In this document: in pieces, positions 1 to 4,858 of the stretch | Numbering within the stretch: position 1 is the first letter of the stretch | Layout: every line of letters begins with the position of its first letter | Assembly: GCA_947460275.1 (NCBI GenBank) | Contig: CANHHZ010000099.1 | Span: 1-7,181 of the forward strand | Source of the DNA: Sphingobacteriaceae bacterium | GTDB lineage: Bacteria > Bacteroidota > Bacteroidia > Sphingobacteriales > Sphingobacteriaceae | Length of the DNA stretch: 7,181 bases | Direction of reading: 5' to 3' | Made by a program: the position numbers and the translations under genes | The notes under the pieces: model-generated | What the model was told of the DNA's origin: nothing | Databases searched by the model: none | The model's input: the letters and a program-made list of their open reading frames with translations, nothing else

Positions 1-341
1 AACTTTTTACCAATAGCTGCGAAATTATAGATGCCAAAATATCTAAACGCTTGCTAGAAAGTATCTTTCAAAAATATAGCCCTTTACATGATGGTGCCGT
101 AGTAATTGCCGAAAATAAAATTAAAAGTGCAAGCTGTATTTTACCACTTACAGATAATGATAAGCTGCCAACTCAGTTTGGTTTGCGCCACAGAGCCGGT
201 ATTGGCGTAACCGAAACTACTGATGCGGTAGCTATAATTATATCTGAAGAAACAGGAGAAATTGCCTACGTAAAACAAGGAAGGGTAAGAATGAATGTAT
301 CTCTTGGCGAACTAGAAAAATTGCTAAATAAGGATTTTTAG
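1..341 (+). CDS. dacA: Diadenylate cyclase (DacA/CdaA type), C-terminal part, 5' end outside window
   Basis: The enzyme condenses two ATP into the second messenger c-di-AMP. The reading frame is open from base 3 and ends at TAG 339-341, giving 112 visible residues; the gene starts upstream of the window. What remains is most of a DisA_N catalytic domain. The motif SPLHDGAVVI (visible residues 26-35) contains the Asp-Gly-Ala signature. The motif GLRHRAGIG (60-68) contains the RHR nucleotide-binding signature, and VSEE-type residues appear as ISEETGEIAYV. Many family members have GTRHRAA where this one has GLRHRAG; I treat that as lineage variation. The protein ends soon after the domain (NVSLGELEKLLNKDF), as in the membrane-anchored CdaA class, whose N-terminal transmembrane helices would lie upstream of the window. 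An internal TTG at 51 could be mistaken for a start, but the frame is open to the edge and the domain extends upstream of it. The neighbour is convergent. Confidence 0.93.
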   Translation, partial: LFTNSCEIIDAKISKRLLESIFQKYSPLHDGAVVIAENKIKSASCILPLTDNDKLPTQFGLRHRAGIGVTETTDAVAIIISEETGEIAYVKQGRVRMNVSLGELEKLLNKDF

Positions 342-404
342 GAACAAGGATAAAGGAGCAAGAATTTTAGATAAACTCAATCTTTATTCCTTGCTCCTTG
401 TTCT
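342..404. terminator. Palindromic element between convergent dacA and bacilliredoxin genes
   Basis: The sequence AAGGAGCAAG (353-362) is the exact reverse complement of CTTGCTCCTT (390-399). A second, alternative pairing exists between GAACAAGGA (342-350) and TCCTTGTTC (395-403). The two pairings share bases, so only one can form at a time. A loosely T-rich stretch (TTCTTTTATC, 401-410) follows on the + strand. The position between two converging stop codons fits a bidirectional terminator. The purine-rich 'acaagga/ggagcaag' wording could also be a dispersed intergenic repeat. The element starts one base after the dacA stop codon. Confidence 0.55.
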
Positions 405-414
405 TTTATCTCAA

Positions 415-825
415 CTAGCAGTATTGCTCAAAAGCACCAATAAGGCTATCTGCTATCATTTGTGCCGGACGTCCTTCAATTTGATGACGCTCTATCATGT
501 GCACCAATTTCCCATCTTTAAACAAGGCCATAGCTGGCGATGATGGTGGAAAAGGCATCATATAGCCTCTTGCTCTATCTACCGCTTCTTTTTCCATACC
601 TGCAAAAACTGTAACCAATTTATTTGGATGTTTTGCATTTGCCGAAGCAATTTTAGCTGCAGGACGAGCATTGGCAGCCGCACAACCACACACCGAATTT
701 ACAACAACCAATACGGTTCCTTCACTTGTAATGGCTTTATCTACGGCATCGGCCGATTTTAATTCTTCAAAACCTACGTTGGTCAACTCAGCACGCATAG
801 GCTCAACTAAATATTCTGGATACAT
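415..825 (-). CDS. Bacilliredoxin-type protein (BrxA/BrxB, YphP/YqiW family)
   Basis: A 136-residue soluble thioredoxin-fold protein, the usual size of the YphP/YqiW (DUF1094) family. These proteins act as disulfide or bacillithiol-removing redoxins in the cytoplasm. The start MYPEYLVEPMRAEL is typical of the family. The active-site motif is Cys46-Gly-Cys48, within NSVCGCAAANARPA. A PFPPSSPAMALFKDGKLV segment supplies the cis-proline region, followed by the conserved Glu-Arg-His of MIERHQIEGR. The final residue is a third cysteine (Cys136, ending EQYC). The ATG at 825-823 lies about 28 bases downstream of a TATCTTTG promoter box on the same strand. The gene is convergent with dacA and divergent from the rhodopsin gene. 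Whether this organism makes bacillithiol cannot be seen here; some Bacteroidota carry bsh genes. I give no gene symbol because BrxA and BrxB cannot be told apart from this sequence alone. Confidence 0.9.
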   Translation of the reverse strand: MYPEYLVEPMRAELTNVGFEELKSADAVDKAITSEGTVLVVVNSVCGCAAANARPAAKIASANAKHPNKLVTVFAGMEKEAVDRARGYMMPFPPSSPAMALFKDGKLVHMIERHQIEGRPAQMIADSLIGAFEQYC

Positions 826-853
826 ATTTTTCGTTTATTTTAATACAATTATA

Positions 854-861
854 CAAAGATA
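854..861 (-). promoter_or_regulatory. Putative -7 promoter element of the bacilliredoxin gene
   Basis: On the minus strand this reads TATCTTTG, an exact match to the Bacteroidota -7 consensus TAnnTTTG. Transcription would start about 5 bases downstream, leaving a leader of roughly 20-25 bases before the ATG at 825. I do not find a convincing -33 TTTG at the usual spacing. Confidence 0.5.
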
Positions 862-960
862 AGAAACAAAGGTGGCTAAAAATTGTTGTGTGATAAATTA
901 ACAATTACTTGACTTTGAAAATTAATGTAGCAACAATTATCACTTATCTATTGAATTAGT

Positions 961-968
961 TATATTTG
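961..968 (+). promoter_or_regulatory. Candidate -7 promoter element upstream of rhodopsin
   Basis: TATATTTG matches TAnnTTTG. It lies about 350 bases upstream of the rhodopsin ATG, so its use would imply a long 5' leader containing the palindrome and hairpins described separately. No well-placed -33 TTTG is visible. No better TAnnTTTG match was found nearer the gene. Confidence 0.28.
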
Positions 969-1027
969 ATTTATAATCAAGCAATTACTACTCGTAAAAA
1001 AGAGCGAAATAACCCAATAAACTGCCC

Positions 1028-1058
1028 TTAAGCATAAAAAAGAGAATTTTAAGCATAA
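1028..1058. repeat. Ten-base direct repeat with 21-base period
   Basis: TTAAGCATAA occurs at 1028-1037 and again at 1049-1058. The 21-base offset is two turns of B-DNA, so a dimeric regulator could contact both copies on one face. They lie 260-290 bases upstream of the rhodopsin ATG. Confidence 0.45.
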
Positions 1059-1130
1059 GTAATTTACGATAGCGAAATCCGAATTTAGAAAATATTGAGC
1101 CTTAATTTTTTAAAAAAAGTTATTAAATCC

Positions 1131-1146
1131 TGAGATTTAAATCTCA
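1131..1146. promoter_or_regulatory. Perfect 16-base palindrome, candidate operator
   Basis: TGAGATTT (1131-1138) is followed directly by its reverse complement AAATCTCA (1139-1146). There is no loop, so a DNA-binding site for a dimeric regulator is more likely than an RNA hairpin. It lies about 175 bases before the rhodopsin ATG in AT-rich DNA. Confidence 0.45.
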
Positions 1147-1166
1147 AATTTAAAGTTATATAAGTC

Positions 1167-1223
1167 ATGGATTTGTTAAAAATTAAGCAACAACAATTGA
1201 ATAACCAAGACCAACCAAATTAA
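1167..1223 (+). CDS. Possible 18-residue upstream ORF before rhodopsin
   Basis: ATG at 1167 opens an 18-codon frame, MDLLKIKQQQLNNQDQPN, ending TAA at 1221-1223, about 96 bases before the rhodopsin ATG. Eight of the 18 residues are Gln or Asn. No ribosome binding site is visible, which is not informative in Bacteroidota. It may simply be chance in AT-rich DNA. If translated it could act as a leader peptide. Confidence 0.15.
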   Translation: MDLLKIKQQQLNNQDQPN

Positions 1224-1319
1224 TAAGTTTAAAAAATTGAAGTGGAGTCCAGAAACCACTAAAATAAACGGGGAGTATCTGAAAATCCACAAGAGTAGGA
1301 TAAACTAAACAAATAAAAA

Positions 1320-2039
1320 ATGCAAGAATCACTAAAAATTGCAAGTGATAATTACGTGGCTTTCACGTTTTTTATCGGAACCATGGCTATGATGGCCGCC
1401 TCAGTATTTTTCTTTTTTGAGCTAAACAACACCCCTCAAAAATGGAGAACTTCTGTGCTAGTATCAGGTTTAATTACTTTTATTGCAGCAGTACACTACT
1501 ACTACATGAGAGGTTACAACCTTGAAACTGGAGATTCACCTACCTTTTTCCGTTACGTTGATTGGATTTTAACTGTGCCGTTGATGTGCGTAGAGTTTTA
1601 TTTAATCACCAAAAAAGCAGGAGCTAAAATTGGTTTGTTGTGGAAATTAATTTTCGCATCATTAGTAATGTTGGTAACTGGTTATTTTGGCGAAACAATT
1701 TACGTTCAAAACAGTGTACTTTGGGGTGTAATCTCTGGAGCTGCGTATTTCTACATTGTTTACTTGGTATGGTTTGGCGAAGTTGCAAAACTTGCACAAA
1801 CTGCTGGAGCACAAGTGGCTAAAGCAACCAAAATTTTGGGATGGTTTGTGTTAGTTGGATGGGCTATCTATCCACTAGGCTACATTTTAGGAACACCAGG
1901 TGGCTTATTTGGCATTCAATTAGTTGCTGATAAAGCAGCAGCCACGCATGCAATGGATATTGTTTACAACATTGCAGATGCGATTAACAAAATTGGTTTT
2001 GGTTTAGTTATCTACGCTTTAAGTAGATCTGAAGACTAA
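1320..2039 (+). CDS. Light-driven proton-pumping microbial rhodopsin (proteorhodopsin/xanthorhodopsin type)
   Basis: A 239-residue seven-helix retinal protein of the inner membrane that should pump protons outward in light. Helix C reads RYVDWILTVPLMCVEFYLI and carries Arg78, Asp81 (Schiff-base proton acceptor), Thr85 and Glu92 (proton donor). This is the DTE set of outward proton pumps; sodium pumps have NDQ and chloride pumps NTQ or TSA. His59 in helix B (AAVHYYYMRG) matches the histidine that pairs with the acceptor. Met89 sits at the spectral tuning site (Leu/Gln105 of green/blue proteorhodopsin) and predicts green absorption. Helix G has Asp220 and the retinal lysine Lys224 in DAINKIGFG. 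Helix E contains LWGVISGAAYFYIVY with Gly136, which may be the antenna fenestration site. The start has no in-frame alternative and no signal peptide. A perfect palindromic terminator follows 13 bases after the stop, and a retinal-forming dioxygenase gene lies downstream. Confidence 0.97.
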   Translation: MQESLKIASDNYVAFTFFIGTMAMMAASVFFFFELNNTPQKWRTSVLVSGLITFIAAVHYYYMRGYNLETGDSPTFFRYVDWILTVPLMCVEFYLITKKAGAKIGLLWKLIFASLVMLVTGYFGETIYVQNSVLWGVISGAAYFYIVYLVWFGEVAKLAQTAGAQVAKATKILGWFVLVGWAIYPLGYILGTPGGLFGIQLVADKAAATHAMDIVYNIADAINKIGFGLVIYALSRSED

Positions 2040-2052
2040 AATTTAACTTTTC

Positions 2053-2082
2053 AAAAAAGGGGGTTTTAAAACCCCCTTTTTT
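2053..2082. terminator. Perfect palindromic terminator after rhodopsin
   Basis: AAAAAAGGGGGTTTT (2053-2067) is followed immediately by its exact reverse complement (2068-2082). It forms an A-run, a G5/C5 stem and a T-run on either strand. It lies 13 bases after the rhodopsin stop codon and should terminate the rhodopsin transcript, so blh probably has its own promoter or depends on read-through. Confidence 0.9.
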
Positions 2083-2101
2083 AATGCTTAATCATTAGAA
2101 C

Positions 2102-2181
2102 CTGCTGATTTTTGTTTCCACGAGAGTGTCTATCATTTTATTTTTTAGGCGTCAAACAATATTTTCTGGGAAAATCAGCAG
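2102..2181. repeat. Eleven-base inverted repeat enclosing a structured spacer
   Basis: CTGCTGATTTT (2102-2112) and AAAATCAGCAG (2171-2181) are exact reverse complements separated by 58 bases. Inside the span is CACGAGAGTG (a CAC/GTG stem closing a GAGA, GNRA-type, loop). The element lies between the rhodopsin terminator and the blh start. It could be a small structured RNA, part of the blh leader, or a degraded dispersed repeat. The arms vaguely resemble the 'ctgctgatttt' intergenic repeats I recall from Bacteroidota genomes, but this is memory and not a search. Confidence 0.45.
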
Positions 2182-2220
2182 ATGTGCTAGTTTACAAATT
2201 ATAAAGGATAAAGCGTGTTG

Positions 2221-2238
2221 TGTTTGATAAGACAAACA
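2221..2238 (+). promoter_or_regulatory. Inverted repeat just upstream of blh
   Basis: TGTTTG (2221-2226) and CAAACA (2233-2238) form a perfect six-base inverted repeat around ATAAGA, 20 bases before the blh ATG. It could be a leader hairpin or an operator. The TTTG motifs here (2223-2226 and 2242-2245) only partly match the -33 and -7 elements, so I do not call a promoter. Confidence 0.3.
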
Positions 2239-2258
2239 ACGTTTGACCAAAATTTATT

Positions 2259-3173
2259 ATGCTAAAAAACACATCATTAAATGTAGTAAGGCAACTAGTT
2301 GATCAAAAATATGCTAGCTTGTTAACTCCATTCTATGTACTGGCTTTAAGCTTGATGCTTTGGTTATTACAAAGCACAGCACCTCAAGTTTCTGCCTACG
2401 TTGAACCCTGCCTTTTTGTAATTGGTCTGTTTTTTTTGGGAATACCCCATGGGGCAATAGACCACTTATTGGAGAGCAACAACTTTAAAACCAAACCCAC
2501 CTTAAACTTTATCGTTAAGTACGTAGGTACTGCAACCATTTATTTTGTCTTATGGGTTTTATTACCCAATCTAGCATTAATCTTTTTTTTAATTTACTCT
2601 GCCTGGCATTTCGGGCAAAGCGATATTAACGAGTGGCAACCGCATCATAAAAATCAATTAAAAAGCTGGGCTTGGGGAATTTTAGTTTTGACTATCGTAT
2701 TAGGTGGGCATGTTACCGCAACCAATAGCATACTTACCAATATGAAGGTGCTAAACATCCCGTTCAACAATACCCAAGGCAAAATGATAAGTGCCTTTTT
2801 TATAGGTATAGCAATTGTATGGGCTATTATAGAACGACAAAAAAAAATGTTTATTAGTGGCTTAATGTTAGCTGTAGGTATTCAACTCCCCCTAATTACT
2901 GCTTTTGGCTTGTATTTTATTGGCCAGCATAGTGTAAATGGCTGGTCGCATTTAAAAAGAGGATTAAATGTAGGAAATAAGGATTTATTTCTAAAAGCAC
3001 TTCCTTTTACCCTCAGAGCATTTATTTTATTTATTATTATTTATATCGTACTTCAAAGCAGTTGGTTAAACTACTCGAACGAGCAAGTATTGGCTACATT
3101 TTTTGTGTTTATCTCTTGCATCAGCTTTCCTCATGTAATTGCCATGCACAAGTTTTATAAAAAGTTCTTGTAA
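2259..3173 (+). CDS. blh: Brp/Blh family beta-carotene 15,15'-dioxygenase
   Basis: A 304-residue polytopic membrane protein that should cleave beta-carotene symmetrically into two molecules of retinal, the chromophore of the upstream rhodopsin. The family's histidine motifs are all present and in order: GIPHGAIDHLL (His64, His69), SAWHFGQSD (His117), GQHSVNGWSHLKRG (His224, His231) and FPHVIAMHKFY (His292, His297). A subset of these is expected to bind the catalytic iron. Hydrophobic stretches suggest about seven or eight membrane segments. The length is normal for the family. The ATG at 2259 lacks a Shine-Dalgarno sequence, as is usual for Bacteroidota. The gene is 219 bases downstream of rhodopsin on the same strand but beyond a strong terminator, so co-transcription is doubtful even though the functions are linked. 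The C-terminus (KFYKKFL) is short but complete. Confidence 0.95.
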   Translation: MLKNTSLNVVRQLVDQKYASLLTPFYVLALSLMLWLLQSTAPQVSAYVEPCLFVIGLFFLGIPHGAIDHLLESNNFKTKPTLNFIVKYVGTATIYFVLWVLLPNLALIFFLIYSAWHFGQSDINEWQPHHKNQLKSWAWGILVLTIVLGGHVTATNSILTNMKVLNIPFNNTQGKMISAFFIGIAIVWAIIERQKKMFISGLMLAVGIQLPLITAFGLYFIGQHSVNGWSHLKRGLNVGNKDLFLKALPFTLRAFILFIIIYIVLQSSWLNYSNEQVLATFFVFISCISFPHVIAMHKFYKKFL

Positions 3174-3371
3174 ATGCCCTAGACGCCTATATTTCAACTT
3201 TAGGAGAAAATAAATCGAACAACAAGAAACTAGACATACATCAAATTCATTTCTTTTAGTGTTAAAAATTTTCTCTAAAAAAGCTCGGATATTGTTATCA
3301 TCCAAATGTTATAATTCTTATTTGGCAAAAGCCTAAACTTTCAAGTATTAAATATTAACAACGAAATTAGT
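3174..3371. other. Gene-free spacer between blh and the ahcY promoter
   Basis: I find no credible gene on either strand; a 79-codon minus-strand frame here overlaps the end of blh and is unlike any protein I know. The spacer holds an imperfect inverted repeat: TTTAGGAGAAAAT (3199-3211) against ATTTTCTCTAAA (3268-3279), with one unpaired G. No strong terminator for blh is visible. Confidence 0.5.
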
Positions 3372-3379
3372 TACTTTTG
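3372..3379 (+). promoter_or_regulatory. Putative -7 promoter element of ahcY
   Basis: TACTTTTG matches the Bacteroidota consensus TAnnTTTG and is followed by CAGC. Transcription would begin around 3384, giving a leader of nearly 90 bases before the ahcY ATG at 3472. No clear -33 TTTG is seen at normal spacing. Confidence 0.6.
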
Positions 3380-3388
3380 CAGCGTGGA

Positions 3389-3423
3389 AAAAGAAATGGG
3401 CTGCAAATTGTTTGCTTTCTTTT
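3389..3423 (+). promoter_or_regulatory. Leader hairpin upstream of ahcY
   Basis: AAAAGAAA (3389-3396) pairs with TTTCTTTT (3416-3423), and GCAAA (3403-3407) pairs with TTTGC (3411-3415) around a TTG loop. The two stems stack with a one-sided bulge TGGGCT (3397-3402). The hairpin would start almost at the predicted 5' end of the mRNA. It does not match the S-adenosylhomocysteine or S-adenosylmethionine riboswitch patterns I know. A 5'-stabilising or protein-binding hairpin is possible. Confidence 0.4.
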
Positions 3424-3440
3424 CAAAAAACACAATAAAC

Positions 3441-3455
3441 AATTGATTATCAATT
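3441..3455. promoter_or_regulatory. Inverted repeat in the ahcY leader, candidate operator
   Basis: AATTGAT (3441-3447) and ATCAATT (3449-3455) are perfect reverse complements around a single T. With only one central base it cannot fold as a hairpin without losing pairs, so a protein-binding DNA site is the likelier reading. It ends 16 bases before the ahcY ATG. Confidence 0.35.
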
Positions 3456-3471
3456 AATTAAAAACAAATTT

Positions 3472-4788
3472 ATGTCATCAGTAGAGACAACGTACGTTCC
3501 TTTTAAAGTTAAGGACATTTCACTGGCAGAATGGGGCCGCAAAGAAATCGGATTAGCAGAAGCAGAAATGCCAGGCTTAATGAGCTTGCGCAAAGAATTC
3601 GGCCCATCAAAACCTTTAGCAGGCGCTCGTATTGCGGGCTGCTTACACATGACCATTCAAACTGCAGTTTTAATCGAAACATTGGTAGCATTAGGTGCAG
3701 AAGTTACTTGGTCGTCATGTAACATTTTCTCCACTCAAGATCACGCCGCTGCTGCGATTGCTGCCGCTGGTATTCAAGTTTATGCTTGGAAAGGCTTAAA
3801 CGAAGAAGAATTTGATTGGTGTATTGAACAAACTTTACATTTTGGTCCAGAGCGCAATCCTTTAAACATGATTTTAGATGATGGTGGCGATTTAACCAAC
3901 ATGGTATTTGATAGATTTCCTGAATTAATTGCTGCAATTAAAGGTTTATCCGAAGAAACTACAACTGGGGTGCACCGCTTGTACGAAAGAATGAAAAACG
4001 GAACATTGCACTTACCTGCAATTAATGTAAACGATTCGGTAACAAAATCTAAATTTGACAACAAATATGGTTGCCGCGAATCATTAGTTGATGCTATACG
4101 TCGTGCTACCGATGTAATGATGGCCGGTAAAGTAGCTGTAGTTTGCGGTTACGGCGATGTGGGCAAAGGTTCTGCAGAATCTTTAAGCTCACAAGGTGTA
4201 CGTGTTATCGTTACCGAAATTGATCCAATTTGTGCTTTACAAGCGGCAATGGAAGGTTACGAAGTAAAAAAACTAGCTACAGCCATTAAAGAAGCCGACA
4301 TCGTGGTAACTACCACTGGTAACTGCGATATCGTTCGCGAGCAACACTTTAGAGCATTAAAAGACAAAGCAATTGTTTGTAACATTGGTCACTTCGACAA
4401 TGAAATTGATATGGCTTGGTTAAATAAAAACTACGGGCACACCAAAGTAGAAATTAAACCTCAAGTTGATAAGTACGTTATCGATGGTAAAGATGTAATT
4501 ATTTTGGCCGAAGGCCGTTTAGTAAATTTAGGTTGCGCTACTGGGCACCCAAGTTTTGTAATGAGCGCATCTTTTACCAACCAAACATTGGCGCAATTAG
4601 AATTGTGGACTAACCCAGGCAAATACGAAAATAAAGTTTATGTGTTACCTAAACATTTAGACGAAAAAGTTGCCCGCCTACACTTAGAAAAAATTGGCGT
4701 AGAACTAGATGTTTTAGACACTCACCAAGCCGAATATATTGGTGTAAATGTAGAAGGTCCGTTTAAGCCAGACACATATAGATACTAA
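3472..4788 (+). CDS. ahcY: Adenosylhomocysteinase (S-adenosyl-L-homocysteine hydrolase)
   Basis: This NAD-dependent cytoplasmic enzyme reversibly splits S-adenosylhomocysteine, the inhibitory by-product of methylation, into adenosine and homocysteine. At 438 residues it is full length. Substrate-domain residues are visible: His59 in GCLHMTIQTAVL, Asp136 and Asp137 in LDDGGDLT, and Glu162 in SEETTTGVHRL. NDSVTKSKFDNKYGCRESL contains Lys192, Asp196, Asn197 and Cys201. The Rossmann NAD site is GYGDVGKG (226-233). CNIGHFDNEID contains His307, which gates the substrate channel. The C-terminal tail ends FKPDTYRY, the conserved segment that reaches into the NAD site of the partner subunit in the tetramer. 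The ATG at 3472 fits the family N-terminus. The gene appears to be a single transcription unit with its own promoter box and a strong terminator. Confidence 0.99.
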   Translation: MSSVETTYVPFKVKDISLAEWGRKEIGLAEAEMPGLMSLRKEFGPSKPLAGARIAGCLHMTIQTAVLIETLVALGAEVTWSSCNIFSTQDHAAAAIAAAGIQVYAWKGLNEEEFDWCIEQTLHFGPERNPLNMILDDGGDLTNMVFDRFPELIAAIKGLSEETTTGVHRLYERMKNGTLHLPAINVNDSVTKSKFDNKYGCRESLVDAIRRATDVMMAGKVAVVCGYGDVGKGSAESLSSQGVRVIVTEIDPICALQAAMEGYEVKKLATAIKEADIVVTTTGNCDIVREQHFRALKDKAIVCNIGHFDNEIDMAWLNKNYGHTKVEIKPQVDKYVIDGKDVIILAEGRLVNLGCATGHPSFVMSASFTNQTLAQLELWTNPGKYENKVYVLPKHLDEKVARLHLEKIGVELDVLDTHQAEYIGVNVEGPFKPDTYRY

Positions 4789-4823
4789 CCTCACCCCAGC
4801 CCTCTCCTTAGAGGGAGCAGGTT
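4787..4823. repeat. Palindromic REP-like element abutting the ahcY stop codon
   Basis: AACCT (4787-4791) and AGGTT (4819-4823) bracket an inner hairpin, CCCTC (4800-4804) with GAGGG (4811-4815). The C-rich wording (cctcaccccagccctctcc) resembles a dispersed palindromic repeat that I recall from many Bacteroidota genomes, though I cannot search to confirm it. Its first two bases are the last two of the ahcY TAA codon. Confidence 0.6.
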
Positions 4824-4858
4824 AAAAAGAGATGTGCGCTTGTACATCTCTTTTTTTT
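4824..4858 (+). terminator. Rho-independent terminator of ahcY
   Basis: AAAAAGAGATGT (4824-4835) pairs with ACATCTCTTTTT (4844-4855) around an eight-base loop. The transcript then continues in a run of T (4851-4858). It lies about 35 bases after the ahcY stop codon. Confidence 0.92.

Larger units (their letters stand above)
862..1319 (+). promoter_or_regulatory. Gene-free upstream region of the rhodopsin gene, rich in palindromes and repeats
   Basis: About 460 bases with no credible protein gene. From left to right it holds:
- a candidate -7 box TATATTTG (961-968);
- the 8-mer AGCGAAAT twice (1003-1010 and 1071-1078);
- the 10-mer TTAAGCATAA twice, 21 bases apart (1028-1037 and 1049-1058);
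- a perfect 16-base palindrome (1131-1146);
- a tiny possible ORF (1167-1223);
- two similar GGAGT-containing stretches with hairpin potential just before the rhodopsin start.
This is an unusual amount of symmetric sequence for a Bacteroidota spacer. It suggests that rhodopsin expression is controlled, though the regulator is unknown. Confidence 0.5.

Noticed and set aside
51..341. TTG at 51 as the start of a 96-residue protein
   Set aside because: The frame is open to the window edge and the upstream codons continue the DisA_N domain; the gene is simply cut by the window.
671..862. Open frame of 63 codons on the + strand opposite the bacilliredoxin gene
   Set aside because: It is antisense to a gene with a clear family motif and its product has no recognisable features.
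1241..1300. Cobalamin or thiamine riboswitch in the rhodopsin leader
   Set aside because: AGTCCAGAAACC weakly recalls the B12 box and CGGGGAGTATCTGA weakly recalls the start of a THI element, but the rest of neither structure is present.
1320..2039. Rhodopsin as a sodium or chloride pump or a sensory type
   Set aside because: Asp81/Thr85/Glu92 is the proton-pump set; sodium pumps have NDQ, chloride pumps lack the acceptor Asp, and no transducer gene is adjacent.
2102..2181. Inverted repeat as the ends of an insertion sequence or MITE
   Set aside because: No flanking target-site duplication is visible and the 58-base interior has no transposase; kept only as a structured element of unknown origin.
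3066..3305. Open frame of 79 codons on the minus strand at the blh end
   Set aside because: It overlaps the conserved C-terminal histidine region of blh on the other strand and its product resembles nothing known; treated as chance.
3380..3471. S-adenosylhomocysteine or S-adenosylmethionine riboswitch before ahcY
   Set aside because: The leader is under 100 bases, AT-rich, and lacks the conserved cores of those classes; only a simple bulged hairpin is seen.
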